Shown piece by piece: positions 1 through 6,394 of a stretch of DNA of 8,001 nucleotides. The DNA is from Gemmatimonadales bacterium (GTDB taxonomy: Bacteria; Gemmatimonadota; Gemmatimonadetes; Gemmatimonadales; GWC2-71-9). Both the position numbers and the translations under genes were made by a program. The stretch is taken from contig JACCSE010000538.1 of NCBI GenBank assembly GCA_013813145.1, forward strand, positions 1 to 8,001, given 5' to 3'. The notes beneath the pieces are model-generated. The model had not been told where the DNA came from and ran no database searches. It saw nothing but the letters and a program-made list of their open reading frames with translations. Positions within the stretch are counted from its first letter, which is position 1. Each line of letters begins with the position of its first letter.

Positions 1-176
1 AGCCCATCCTCGGTGGAGATTTCGGCGCGCTCCACCGGGAGCTGCAGCTCGGGCGGCGGCGGGACCAGCGAGCGGCCCGACCCCGGGGCGTAGAGCAGGC
101 GGGATTCGCTCAGCCGGAGAAGGACGAGCAGGCCGAGGTAGGTGCCGACCACCACGATGACGAGCGCAGCCAGCAT
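1..176 (-). CDS. N-terminus of a membrane-anchored alpha/beta hydrolase (partial)
   Basis: Only the first 58 codons are in the window; the gene continues beyond position 1. Translation from the ATG at 176-174 gives a very hydrophobic stretch (about residues 2-21, rich in Leu, Val and Ala), then SESRLLYAPGSGR and a proline run, ending in ...ISTEDGL. This layout is typical of the start of Bem46/YfhR-like alpha/beta hydrolases: one N-terminal membrane anchor, an 'RLLYxPG' segment, and a beta strand ending in 'T.DG' before the hydrolase core. The nucleophile elbow and catalytic triad are outside the window, so activity cannot be judged. The start lies 22 nt after the fadJ stop on the same strand, so co-transcription with fadIJ is likely. 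A purine-rich GGTGGGG lies a few bases upstream as a weak ribosome site. The substrate is unknown; a role as an esterase or thioesterase alongside beta-oxidation is only inference. Confidence 0.7.
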   Translation of the reverse strand, partial: MLAALVIVVVGTYLGLLVLLRLSESRLLYAPGSGRSLVPPPPELQLPVERAEISTEDG

Positions 177-198
177 CCGCCCCACCGTTTCGGCGCGC

Positions 199-2328
199 TC
201 AGGCGGGATAGTACCGGCTCCCCTGCCGGGCCATTTCGGCCAGGGCGGGAGCCGGCCGGAATCGCGGGCCGAACGCGTCCTGGAGCTCGTGCAGCGTCTC
301 CACCGCGCGCGAAGCCCCGACGTCGTCCAACATCCGGAGCGGCCCGCCCCGAAACGCCGGGAAGCCGATGCCGAAGACGGCCCCGATGTCCCCGTCGCGC
401 GCGCTCCGCACGACTTCTTCGGCGCAGGCGGTGGCCGCCTCGTTCAGCATGGCGTACACCAGCCGGCGCTCCACCAGCGCGATATCCGGGTCCTCGCCGG
501 GCCGAACCTGAAGCAGCCGGTAGACCGAATCGTCCACGCCGGCCTTGTGGCCCTCGCGGTACCGATAGAAGCCGTGGGCGTTCTTCCGCCCGAGCCGGTC
601 GGCGGCGAGCATCCTGGCCAGCGTCTCGGCGGGCTCCATCCGGTCGCCGAAGGCCCCGTACATCACCTTGGCCGCCTTGTCCGCCACGTCCAGGCCCACC
701 TCGTCCAGCAACGCCACCGGGCCGACCGGGAAGCCCCAGGCGGTCATCGTCCGGTCGATCGCATCGATCGGCACTCCCTCCTGGAGCAGCATCGCCGCCT
801 CATTGAGATACGGAGAGAGGATCCGGTTGACCCAGAACCCCGGATGGTCGCCGACCACGATGACGGTCTTTCCCATGCGCCGGCCGAAGCGCACCGCCGT
901 CACGATCGCCTCGGGCCCGGTGGCCTCGGTCGGGATCACCTCCAGCAGCGGCATCTTCTCCACCGGGGAAAAGAAATGCATCCCGAGCACCCGCTCCGGA
1001 TGGACGGCGGCGGCCGCGATGTCGCGGATGGGAATGGAGGAGGTGTTACTCGCGAAGATGGTATCGGGTCGGGTGACCGCTTCGACCTCCGCCAGCACGC
1101 GGCGCTTGAGCTCGAGCTCCTCGAAGACCGCCTCGATCACGAGGTCGGCCCGGGAGAATCCCGCATAGTCGATGCCGCCCGAGAGCAACCCGGCCAGACG
1201 CTCGTGCTGAGGCCGGGTGATTTGCCGGCGTTTGAGCCGGTCGCCCAGAATCCCTCCGGCGGCCTTGAGTCCCTTGCCCACCTTGGCGAGGTCGGCGTCC
1301 TTGAGCCGGGTATCGACCTCCACGTTGAGTACCGCGGTTCCGGCGATCCCCGCGCCCATGAACCCCGAGCCGATGACGCCGAGCCGACGGATCTGGCGGG
1401 GCACCGCGCTTCCGGGCGCGATTCCATCGTCCTTCTTGAGCGCCGTCGTGGCGAAGAAGATCTGCACCAGCTTGCGCGACACGTCGCCCACGGCCAGATG
1501 CCCGAAGGCGCGGTGCTCTTCGGCAAGGCCGGCAGCCACTCCGTGTTCGAGGCCGACCCGCACTGCTTCGAGCGCCGCGAGCGGCGCGGGATAGTGGCCG
1601 CCGGTCCGCTTGAGCACCGCCGCTCGCGCCCCGCGGTACACGAGCCGGCGGCCCGCCGGGGTACGGTCGAGGAAAAGTTCGCGCACGCCGCCGTGGGACC
1701 GGCGGCGGGTGGATCCCTCGCGCAACAGCCGCCGCGCCGCCTCGAGCGCCACCGGCCGAAGGATGCTGGGCGCGACCACTTCATCCACCAGACCCAGCCG
1801 CATCGCCTTGGCCGCCCGCTCGCTCCGGCCGGTGAGGATCATGTCCAGCGCGGAGCTGGCCCCGATAAGGCGGGGGAGCCGCTGGCACCCGCCCGCACCC
1901 GGGATGAGCCCGAGCTGCACTTCGGGTAGACCGAGCTGAGTCTTGGGATGATCGGTGGCGATACGGTAGTGGCACGCCAGGGCGAGCTCCAGCCCACCGC
2001 CGAGACAGGCGCCGTGGATGGCGGCGACGACCGGCTTGGGAAGAATCTCGACCCGACTCACCATCTCCTGGCCCTCGAAGCTCAGCCGCTCCGCCTCGGC
2101 CTGGGTGGTGAGGGCGGTGAATTCCTCGATGTCGGCACCGGCGATGAAGCTGTCGGGCTTCCCGGAGATGAGCACCACCGCCCTGACTTCGGCGTCGTCC
2201 CGGAGCCGGATCAGCAGCGCTTCGAACTCGACTTTGACGGCATTGGACAACTTGTTGACCGGCTCACCGGGAAGGTCGAAGGTGACGAGGGCGACGGATT
2301 CATCGAGTGTCGTGGTGAAGGCGGACAT
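199..2328 (-). CDS. fadJ: Fatty acid oxidation complex alpha subunit, FadJ type (enoyl-CoA hydratase / 3-hydroxyacyl-CoA dehydrogenase)
   Basis: The 709-residue protein is close to E. coli FadJ in length. It would hydrate trans-2-enoyl-CoA and then oxidise L-3-hydroxyacyl-CoA with NAD+ in cytoplasmic beta-oxidation. Residues 1 to about 190 form the crotonase-fold hydratase: the oxyanion-hole segment IAGAD is at 62-66, and GGGLELALACH and LGLPEVQLGLIPGAGG carry the two expected catalytic glutamates, E114 and E136. The NAD-binding motif GSGFMG is at 320-325. The dehydrogenase core has SNTSSIP near 427-433 and HFFSPVEKMPLLEVIP with the catalytic dyad H451 and E463. The C-terminal helical domain includes NEAATACAEEVVRSARDGDIGAVFGIGFP, a FadB/FadJ hallmark. 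It lies 97 nt downstream of fadI, and a hairpin fills that gap. No convincing Shine-Dalgarno precedes the ATG. FadJ rather than FadB is preferred because of the GLPEVQLGL segment and the FadI partner. Confidence 0.96.
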   Translation of the reverse strand: MSAFTTTLDESVALVTFDLPGEPVNKLSNAVKVEFEALLIRLRDDAEVRAVVLISGKPDSFIAGADIEEFTALTTQAEAERLSFEGQEMVSRVEILPKPVVAAIHGACLGGGLELALACHYRIATDHPKTQLGLPEVQLGLIPGAGGCQRLPRLIGASSALDMILTGRSERAAKAMRLGLVDEVVAPSILRPVALEAARRLLREGSTRRRSHGGVRELFLDRTPAGRRLVYRGARAAVLKRTGGHYPAPLAALEAVRVGLEHGVAAGLAEEHRAFGHLAVGDVSRKLVQIFFATTALKKDDGIAPGSAVPRQIRRLGVIGSGFMGAGIAGTAVLNVEVDTRLKDADLAKVGKGLKAAGGILGDRLKRRQITRPQHERLAGLLSGGIDYAGFSRADLVIEAVFEELELKRRVLAEVEAVTRPDTIFASNTSSIPIRDIAAAAVHPERVLGMHFFSPVEKMPLLEVIPTEATGPEAIVTAVRFGRRMGKTVIVVGDHPGFWVNRILSPYLNEAAMLLQEGVPIDAIDRTMTAWGFPVGPVALLDEVGLDVADKAAKVMYGAFGDRMEPAETLARMLAADRLGRKNAHGFYRYREGHKAGVDDSVYRLLQVRPGEDPDIALVERRLVYAMLNEAATACAEEVVRSARDGDIGAVFGIGFPAFRGGPLRMLDDVGASRAVETLHELQDAFGPRFRPAPALAEMARQGSRYYPA

Positions 2329-2343
2329 GGGTGTATGGCTCTT

Positions 2344-2413
2344 GGCTATCGGCTATCGGCTATCGGTCCTGATGACCGAAGCGCCGGCGCGGTAGGACCG
2401 ATAGCCGATAGCC
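2344..2413. repeat. Perfect 20-bp inverted repeat built from GGCTATC heptamers between fadI and fadJ
   Basis: The left side has three tandem copies of GGCTATC (2344-2364) followed by GGTCCT. The right side has AGGACC followed by two copies of GATAGCC (2394-2413). Positions 2351-2370 and 2394-2413 are perfect reverse complements over 20 bp. The 23-nt loop contains the palindrome GCGCCGGCGC (2381-2390). In fadI-fadJ mRNA this would fold into a strong stem ending about 22 nt before the fadJ ATG. No T-run follows on either strand, so it does not look like a classical intrinsic terminator. It could stabilise the fadI transcript, attenuate read-through or limit fadJ translation. Confidence 0.9.
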
Positions 2414-2425
2414 CTCCATCCATCC

Positions 2426-3724
2426 TCAATCTCCTCGCTCCAAAACCATCGCATACCCCATCCCCCCCTGCGCGCAGATCGAGATCAGCCCGAACTGCAC
2501 GTCCCGCCGGCGCATTTCGTTGGCCAGCGTCGTGATCAGCCTGGCGCCGGTGGCGGCGAACGGGTGGCCCACCGCGATCGACCCTCCCATCACGTTGGTG
2601 CGCTCCCAATCGACCTCGCCGACCGGGCCAGGCAGCCCGAGCCGGTCGGCCCAGCTCTGCGAGCCCCAGGCCTGCACGTTGGAGAGTACTTGCGCGGCGA
2701 ACGCCTCGTGGATCTCGACCAGGCCGAGCTGGCTCCAGGAGATCCCGGCCCGCTCCAGCGCCTTGGGCACCGCGTACACCGGGCCCATCAGGAGCTGCCA
2801 GGCCGGGTCCACCGCGCTGACGGCGTAGCTCCGCAGGAAGGCCAGCGGCTCGTAGCCCAGCGCCGCCGCCTTCTCCTCCGCCATGAGCAGGACCACCGCG
2901 GCGCCGTCGGTGAGCGGCGACGAGTTGCCCGCAGTGACCGTGCCGTACCTCCGGTCGAACACCGGACGCAGCCCCGCAAGCGCTTCGAGCGAGGTGTCGG
3001 CCCGGATCCCGTTGTCGGTGGTGACCGGCTGATCCAACCCGGCGCCGCCGAACCAGGGCGCGATTTCGGCCGGGAGACGCCCGTCCTCGGTGGCGGCGGC
3101 GGCGCGCTGATGACTCTGGAGCGCGAGCCGGTCCTGCGCCTCCCGGGTAATCCCGTTCTCCTTCGCCATCTTCTCGGCCGACTGCCCCATCGTCTCGCCG
3201 GTGGACGGCTCCGCGATGGCGGGGGTCACCGGAATCAGGTCGCGGGGGCGGACCCGGCCGAAGCTGGCGACGCGGCTCCGGAGGCTGCGCGCCTTGCTTG
3301 CGTCCACCAGTACCTGGCTGAAGCGCCGGGAGTGGAGGATGGGGATGTCGGACAGAGACTCGACCCCACCGGCGAGCACCGTGTCGGCGTGGCCCATCGC
3401 GATCTGGTCCGCGGCGTTGGCGATGGCCTGGGCGGCCGAGGCGCACGCGCGGTTGAGAGTGTATGCCGGCACGCTCGGCAGCAGTTGCGGGAGCAGGCTC
3501 ACTTCCCGGGCGACGTTCGGGGTGACCGCCGAGGCGACGACCTGGCTGAAGATGACCTCGTCCACCTCGCGGCCGTCCAGCTCGCTTCGCATCAGCAGCT
3601 CGCGTGCGGTGTGGCGGGCGAGTCCGACCGCCGAGGCGTCGCGGAAGACCGTTCCGCTCTTGGCGAAGGGGGAACGCAGGCCGGCGACGACGGCTACTCG
3701 CCGGCCGGGCCGGAGATCGTTCAT
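2426..3724 (-). CDS. fadI: Acetyl-CoA acyltransferase (3-ketoacyl-CoA thiolase), FadI type
   Basis: The 432-residue thiolase, near the length of E. coli FadI, cleaves 3-ketoacyl-CoA with CoA to give acetyl-CoA and a shortened acyl-CoA. The acyl-accepting cysteine is C94 in LNRACASAAQA. The other active-site residues are H339 in EIHEAFAAQ, H387 in GGSIAVGHPFAATGARL and C417 in ICAQGGMGYAM. The NVMGGSIAVGHPFAATGAR stretch and the extended GETMGQSAEKMAKENGI segment (176-192) are characteristic of the FadI/trifunctional beta-subunit branch rather than short biosynthetic thiolases. The ATG start has an AGGAG ribosome site just upstream. It is followed by fadJ, so the pair should form the beta-oxidation multienzyme complex. 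The upstream neighbour is the methyltransferase, 127 nt away across an octamer-repeat region. Confidence 0.96.
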   Translation of the reverse strand: MNDLRPGRRVAVVAGLRSPFAKSGTVFRDASAVGLARHTARELLMRSELDGREVDEVIFSQVVASAVTPNVAREVSLLPQLLPSVPAYTLNRACASAAQAIANAADQIAMGHADTVLAGGVESLSDIPILHSRRFSQVLVDASKARSLRSRVASFGRVRPRDLIPVTPAIAEPSTGETMGQSAEKMAKENGITREAQDRLALQSHQRAAAATEDGRLPAEIAPWFGGAGLDQPVTTDNGIRADTSLEALAGLRPVFDRRYGTVTAGNSSPLTDGAAVVLLMAEEKAAALGYEPLAFLRSYAVSAVDPAWQLLMGPVYAVPKALERAGISWSQLGLVEIHEAFAAQVLSNVQAWGSQSWADRLGLPGPVGEVDWERTNVMGGSIAVGHPFAATGARLITTLANEMRRRDVQFGLISICAQGGMGYAMVLERGD

Positions 3725-3728
3725 GAGG

Positions 3729-3733
3729 CTCCT
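3729..3733 (-). promoter_or_regulatory. Ribosome binding site of fadI
   Basis: On the minus strand AGGAG lies four bases before the ATG at 3724-3722. This is the clearest Shine-Dalgarno among the minus-strand genes here and supports that start. Confidence 0.7.
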
Positions 3734-3741
3734 GGAGGGTT

Positions 3742-3771
3742 GGCAGCGGGGCAGCGGGGCAGCGGGGCAGC
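3742..3771. repeat. 8-bp tandem repeat GGGGCAGC upstream of fadI
   Basis: Three full copies of GGGGCAGC (3748-3771) are preceded by a partial copy, GGCAGC (3742-3747). Twenty-nine consecutive bases of this array are identical to the array inside sucA (7922-7950). It sits 18 bp upstream of the fadI ATG. Confidence 0.9.
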
Positions 3772-3824
3772 AACCGCGACCGCTATCAATCCCTCGTCGG
3801 GGCGTCGGCCACTGGCCCCCTGAC

Positions 3825-3838
3825 CCGCTGCCCCGCTG
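3825..3838. repeat. Inverted partner of the GGGGCAGC array
   Basis: CCGCTGCCCCGCTG here is the exact reverse complement of 3744-3757 in the octamer array. The methyltransferase-fadI gap can therefore form a 14-bp stem with a loop of about 67 nt. The stem lies just after the methyltransferase stop and before fadI on the minus strand. It could act as a processing or termination structure, but no T-run is visible. Confidence 0.7.
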
Positions 3839-3851
3839 ACCCGCCGGCTGC

Positions 3852-4373
3852 TTACTTTCTAACCGCGACGATGCTCGCTACCGCCCGCCAGCGCTCGGCG
3901 TCGACCGGCTCGAGCACCTCACGGCCGTGCCGAACGGTCAACGGGGCGGCGAGATGGGCGATCTCGCCCGGTCGGAGCAGGTGATCGTCCGAGGTAGGGC
4001 CCCAGCCGAGCCCGCGCTGGGCGGTGAGATACGTCTCCATCATCAGGATTCCGCCCGGGCACACCATGTCGCGCACCTGCGGCATTCTGGCCCGGTCAAG
4101 ATAATTGAACATCAATACCGCATCAAAGCAGCCCAGATCGGGCCAGGGACCTTCGAGGTCCGCGACGCGCCAGTCCACCGTCAAGCCGCGCTCCGCCGCG
4201 AACTCGCGCGCGCCGGCGAGCCGGCTCTCGTCCCGCTCCAGCGCGACGACGGCGGCGCCCAGCGCGGCCGCCGCGAGACTGTGGCGTCCCTCGCCACAGG
4301 CGAGGTCGAGAACCTTGGCTCCGGGGCCGATAAGGTGACTGTGCCAGACGAACCACGTGCTGGGCCGAGGCAT
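3852..4373 (-). CDS. Class I SAM-dependent methyltransferase (TehB/UbiE-like fold, substrate unknown)
   Basis: The 173-residue protein begins MPRPSTWFVWHSHLI. The Rossmann motif I, VLDLACGEGRHS, is at 21-32. An acidic residue closing beta-2 is E46 (VALERD), a motif II-like aspartate is D72 (VADLEG), and a CPGG turn is at 105-108 before ILMMETY. This gives a complete minimal SAM-binding fold with no separate substrate-recognition domain. It resembles the short 'hypothetical methyltransferase' group whose members often begin with a P.P..W..xH.xLI segment. The target (small molecule or metal oxyanion) cannot be read from sequence. The ATG at 4373 matches the expected family N-terminus. An in-frame GTG at 4397 is an alternative. 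The reading frame stays open far upstream on the strand opposite glpD, but that stretch has no family resemblance. The gene is divergent from glpD, and on the same strand as fadIJ but separated from it by 127 nt. Confidence 0.85.
   Translation of the reverse strand: MPRPSTWFVWHSHLIGPGAKVLDLACGEGRHSLAAAALGAAVVALERDESRLAGAREFAAERGLTVDWRVADLEGPWPDLGCFDAVLMFNYLDRARMPQVRDMVCPGGILMMETYLTAQRGLGWGPTSDDHLLRPGEIAHLAAPLTVRHGREVLEPVDAERWRAVASIVAVRK
4332..4335 (+). promoter_or_regulatory. Candidate ribosome binding site of glpD (AAGG)
   Basis: AAGG at 4332-4335 lies five bases before a GTG at 4341. This spacing is the main reason for preferring that start, since glpD has no in-frame ATG upstream of its FAD-binding motif. 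The GTG at 4335 overlaps this site and is less likely. Confidence 0.4.
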
Positions 4374-6020
4374 CTGGGAGACGGGGGACAGAGTCACGGG
4401 CGACGGTCCTCGGAGCGGACGCCGCTGCATCAGCTCGCAGCGGAACCCGCCGACCTCCTGGTCATCGGTGGCGGTATCACCGGCGCCGGCATCGCGCGCG
4501 ATGCCGCCATGCGCGGCCTGCGCACGGTGCTCGTCGAGCAGAACGACCTGGGCTCCGGCACCAGCTCGCGCTCGAGCCGGCTGGTGCACGGGGGCCTTCG
4601 CTACCTCGAGACCGGGGAACTGCGCCTGGTGCTCGAGGCCAATCGCGAGCGCCGTGTGCTCCTGAGAATCGCGCCTCACCTGGTCTGGCCGCTCCCGTTC
4701 ATCTTCCCCGTACACCGCGGCGACCGGGTTACGCTCCCGCGGCTCGCCGCCGGGATGTGGCTCTACGACCTGCTCGCCTTGTTCCGCAATGTGCGGACAC
4801 ACCGCATGCTGGGCAAGCGCGCCGTGCTCGAGGCCGAGCCGATGCTCCGGGAGCGCGGGCTGCTCGGCGGCGCCCGGTTCTATGATGCCCAGTGCGACGA
4901 CGCGCGCCTGGTCCTGGCCACCGCGCGCTCGGCCATGCACCACGGCGCGTTGGTCGCCAATTACGTCGGGGTCGTGGCGTTGGACCGGACGGCGGGCCGG
5001 GTGGTCGGCGCGCAGGTCGAGGACCGGCTCAGCGGCGAGCGCGCCGCAATCCGGGCCAGCGTCGTGGTGAACGCCACCGGCCCCTGGGCCGACCGGGTGC
5101 GCACGCTGGAGGACGCGGGAGCCGCGCCGCTGCTTCGGCCGACCAAGGGCGTGCACGTGGTGGTGGACCGGAGCCGCATCGACCATCGCGACGGGATCAT
5201 CTTCACCAGCCCGATCGACGGCCGGGTGCTGTTCGTCCTTCCCTGGGGCGACCTCTCCTACATCGGCACCACCGACACCGACGCCACGGAGCCGCCCGAC
5301 CGCCTCGCCACCACGGCCGACGAAATCATCTATCTCCTCCGCTCCACCAATGCCCGCTTTCCCAGCGCCCGGCTGGGGCTGGACGATGTGCGGGCGACCT
5401 GGGCCGGACTCCGGCCCCTGCTGGCGGACCGGAACGGCCGCTCCACCTCCAATCGCTCGCGCGACCATGCCGTGGTGCAGGGATCGGGTGGAATGATCAC
5501 CGTCGTCGGCGGGAAGCTCACCACCTACCGTGCCATGGCGAGCGAGGTGGTTGACCGGGCCGCCCGAGAGCTGCGCCACCGCGAAGGCCGCGCCCGTCGT
5601 GCCGCGACGCGCACCGACGAGGAGCCCCTCCCCGGCGGCGAGGCCGCCGACCTCAGCGGGTTTCGCGAGCGTGGTCTCGAGATCGGCGTGCTGCCGGAAA
5701 GCGTCGAGCATCTCCTGCGCCATTATGGGACCGAGGCGGCGGGGATCTACAACCTGGGCGGCGCCGACCGGCGCCTGCTGCGCCGGCTGCTGCCCCCGCA
5801 CCCGGCCATCGAGGCCGAGGTGCTGCACGCCGTCCGCCGGGAGCTGGCCCAGACGGTGGAAGACGTCATGGTGCGGCGGCTTCATCTGTACTACGAGCAC
5901 CCCGAGCGGGGCATCCCCGCCGCACGGCGGGTGGCGGAGCTGATGGCGGGGGAGCGGGCGTGGGACGCGGCGCGGGTCGAGCGGGAAGCCAGGCGCTACG
6001 AGGAGTTCGCCCGGCGGTGA
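4341..6020 (+). CDS. glpD: Glycerol-3-phosphate dehydrogenase, FAD-dependent, respiratory (GlpD)
   Basis: The enzyme oxidises sn-glycerol-3-phosphate to dihydroxyacetone phosphate and passes electrons to the membrane quinone pool. With the GTG start it has 559 residues. The FAD dinucleotide motif LLVIGGGITGAGIARDAA is at about 39-56, with the ribose-binding acid E66. SRLVHGGLRYLE (79-90) is a GlpD signature. Further GlpD segments are NATGPWADRV, TKGVHVVVDR, YIGTTDTD and GGKLTTYR (390-397). The C-terminal domain has AEVLHAVRRELAQTVEDVMVRR from about residue 492. The start is uncertain: upstream of the Rossmann motif only GTG codons (4335, 4341) or rarer starts such as CTG at 4425 are in frame, and the next ATG (4509) falls inside the FAD domain. 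The GTG at 4341 has an AAGG site but adds a roughly 38-residue low-complexity leader and overlaps the methyltransferase start by 33 bp. No glpK or glpF is in the window. Confidence 0.95.
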   Translation: MPDEPRAGPRHLGDGGQSHGRRSSERTPLHQLAAEPADLLVIGGGITGAGIARDAAMRGLRTVLVEQNDLGSGTSSRSSRLVHGGLRYLETGELRLVLEANRERRVLLRIAPHLVWPLPFIFPVHRGDRVTLPRLAAGMWLYDLLALFRNVRTHRMLGKRAVLEAEPMLRERGLLGGARFYDAQCDDARLVLATARSAMHHGALVANYVGVVALDRTAGRVVGAQVEDRLSGERAAIRASVVVNATGPWADRVRTLEDAGAAPLLRPTKGVHVVVDRSRIDHRDGIIFTSPIDGRVLFVLPWGDLSYIGTTDTDATEPPDRLATTADEIIYLLRSTNARFPSARLGLDDVRATWAGLRPLLADRNGRSTSNRSRDHAVVQGSGGMITVVGGKLTTYRAMASEVVDRAARELRHREGRARRAATRTDEEPLPGGEAADLSGFRERGLEIGVLPESVEHLLRHYGTEAAGIYNLGGADRRLLRRLLPPHPAIEAEVLHAVRRELAQTVEDVMVRRLHLYYEHPERGIPAARRVAELMAGERAWDAARVEREARRYEEFARR

Positions 6021-6047
6021 CGGAACCGCCCTTACTTCTGTTCCGTC
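6019..6047 (+). terminator. Hairpin at the glpD stop codon
   Basis: GACGGAAC (6019-6026) and GTTCCGTC (6040-6047) pair perfectly over 8 bp with a 13-nt loop. The stem begins inside the TGA stop codon (6018-6020). There is no T-run, so it is a candidate 3'-end stabiliser or weak terminator rather than a classical intrinsic terminator. Confidence 0.35.
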
Positions 6048-6101
6048 GGCGGCGGCGCGCGGGGATCGCTGCGTTGGCTGCGGCGCGGGGGACGGCGCCT
6101 C

Positions 6102-6333
6102 CTCCGGTCGCCGCCGCGCGCTTCGAGGGTGGAGATCGCGCAGGGACCTGGAGGCGCGCTAACGCTCCCTTCGGAAGCACCATCCCCCGCGCCTCCGCCC
6201 GAGCATCGGAGAGGCGCGTGGGGCGCTCCCGGACCTTGGTCGCTGGGGGCGGGGTGCGTCACGGAGGGAGCGTTAGCGCGCCCTAAGGTCCCTGCGCGAT
6301 CTCGAAAGTCGAAGCGCGCGGCGGCGACCGGAG
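6102..6333. repeat. Long imperfect inverted repeat (two ~69-bp arms) in the glpD/cupredoxin intergenic region
   Basis: The left arm 6102-6170 and right arm 6265-6333 are reverse complements with about seven mismatches over 69 positions, counted by eye. The mismatches cluster in two short patches. The arms share the blocks CTCCGGTCGCCGCCGCG, GAGATCGCGCAGGGACCT and GCGCGCTAACGCTCCCT. The 94-nt spacer holds its own stem, CGCGCCTC/GAGGCGCG (6188-6195 with 6211-6218). A second, 21-bp inverted pair (6242-6262 and 6333-6353, 19 of 21 matching) brackets the right arm. No coding sequence is supported from 6021 to 6393. This looks like a non-autonomous repeat element or two facing copies of one, lying between convergent genes. 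Confidence 0.85.
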
Positions 6334-6377
6334 TCACGCAGCCCGCCCCCAGCACCGGCACACCACCGGCCCGCTCA

Positions 6378-6394
6378 ACGCAACCCTCTTGCGT
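6378..6394 (-). terminator. Hairpin at the stop codon of the cupredoxin lipoprotein gene
   Basis: ACGCAA (6378-6383) and TTGCGT (6389-6394) pair perfectly around a 5-nt loop. On the minus strand the stem starts at the last base of the TGA stop. No T-run follows. It mirrors the hairpin at the convergent glpD stop. Confidence 0.3.

Noticed and set aside
142..1929. Long plus-strand open frame (595 codons) opposite fadJ
   Set aside because: It lies wholly antisense to a clearly recognised FadJ, and its composition (Arg, Gly, His and Pro rich) is typical of a shadow frame in GC-rich DNA, with no recognisable domain.
2564..3823. Plus-strand open frame (419 codons) opposite fadI
   Set aside because: It is antisense to a thiolase with intact active-site motifs. 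The translation is low-complexity and no family is recognisable.
3742..3838. Short repeats considered as a CRISPR array
   Set aside because: The units are 8 bp in direct tandem with no spacers, and no cas gene is present.
3852..5900. A 682-codon minus-strand frame that would fuse a long N-terminal region to the methyltransferase
   Set aside because: The upstream part is antisense to glpD and has no domain; only the last ~173 residues form a methyltransferase with a normal family N-terminus.
6102..6333. Long inverted repeat considered as an ordinary intrinsic terminator
   Set aside because: Arms of about 69 bp with a 94-nt spacer and no T-run do not fit a terminator; a repeat element explains them better.
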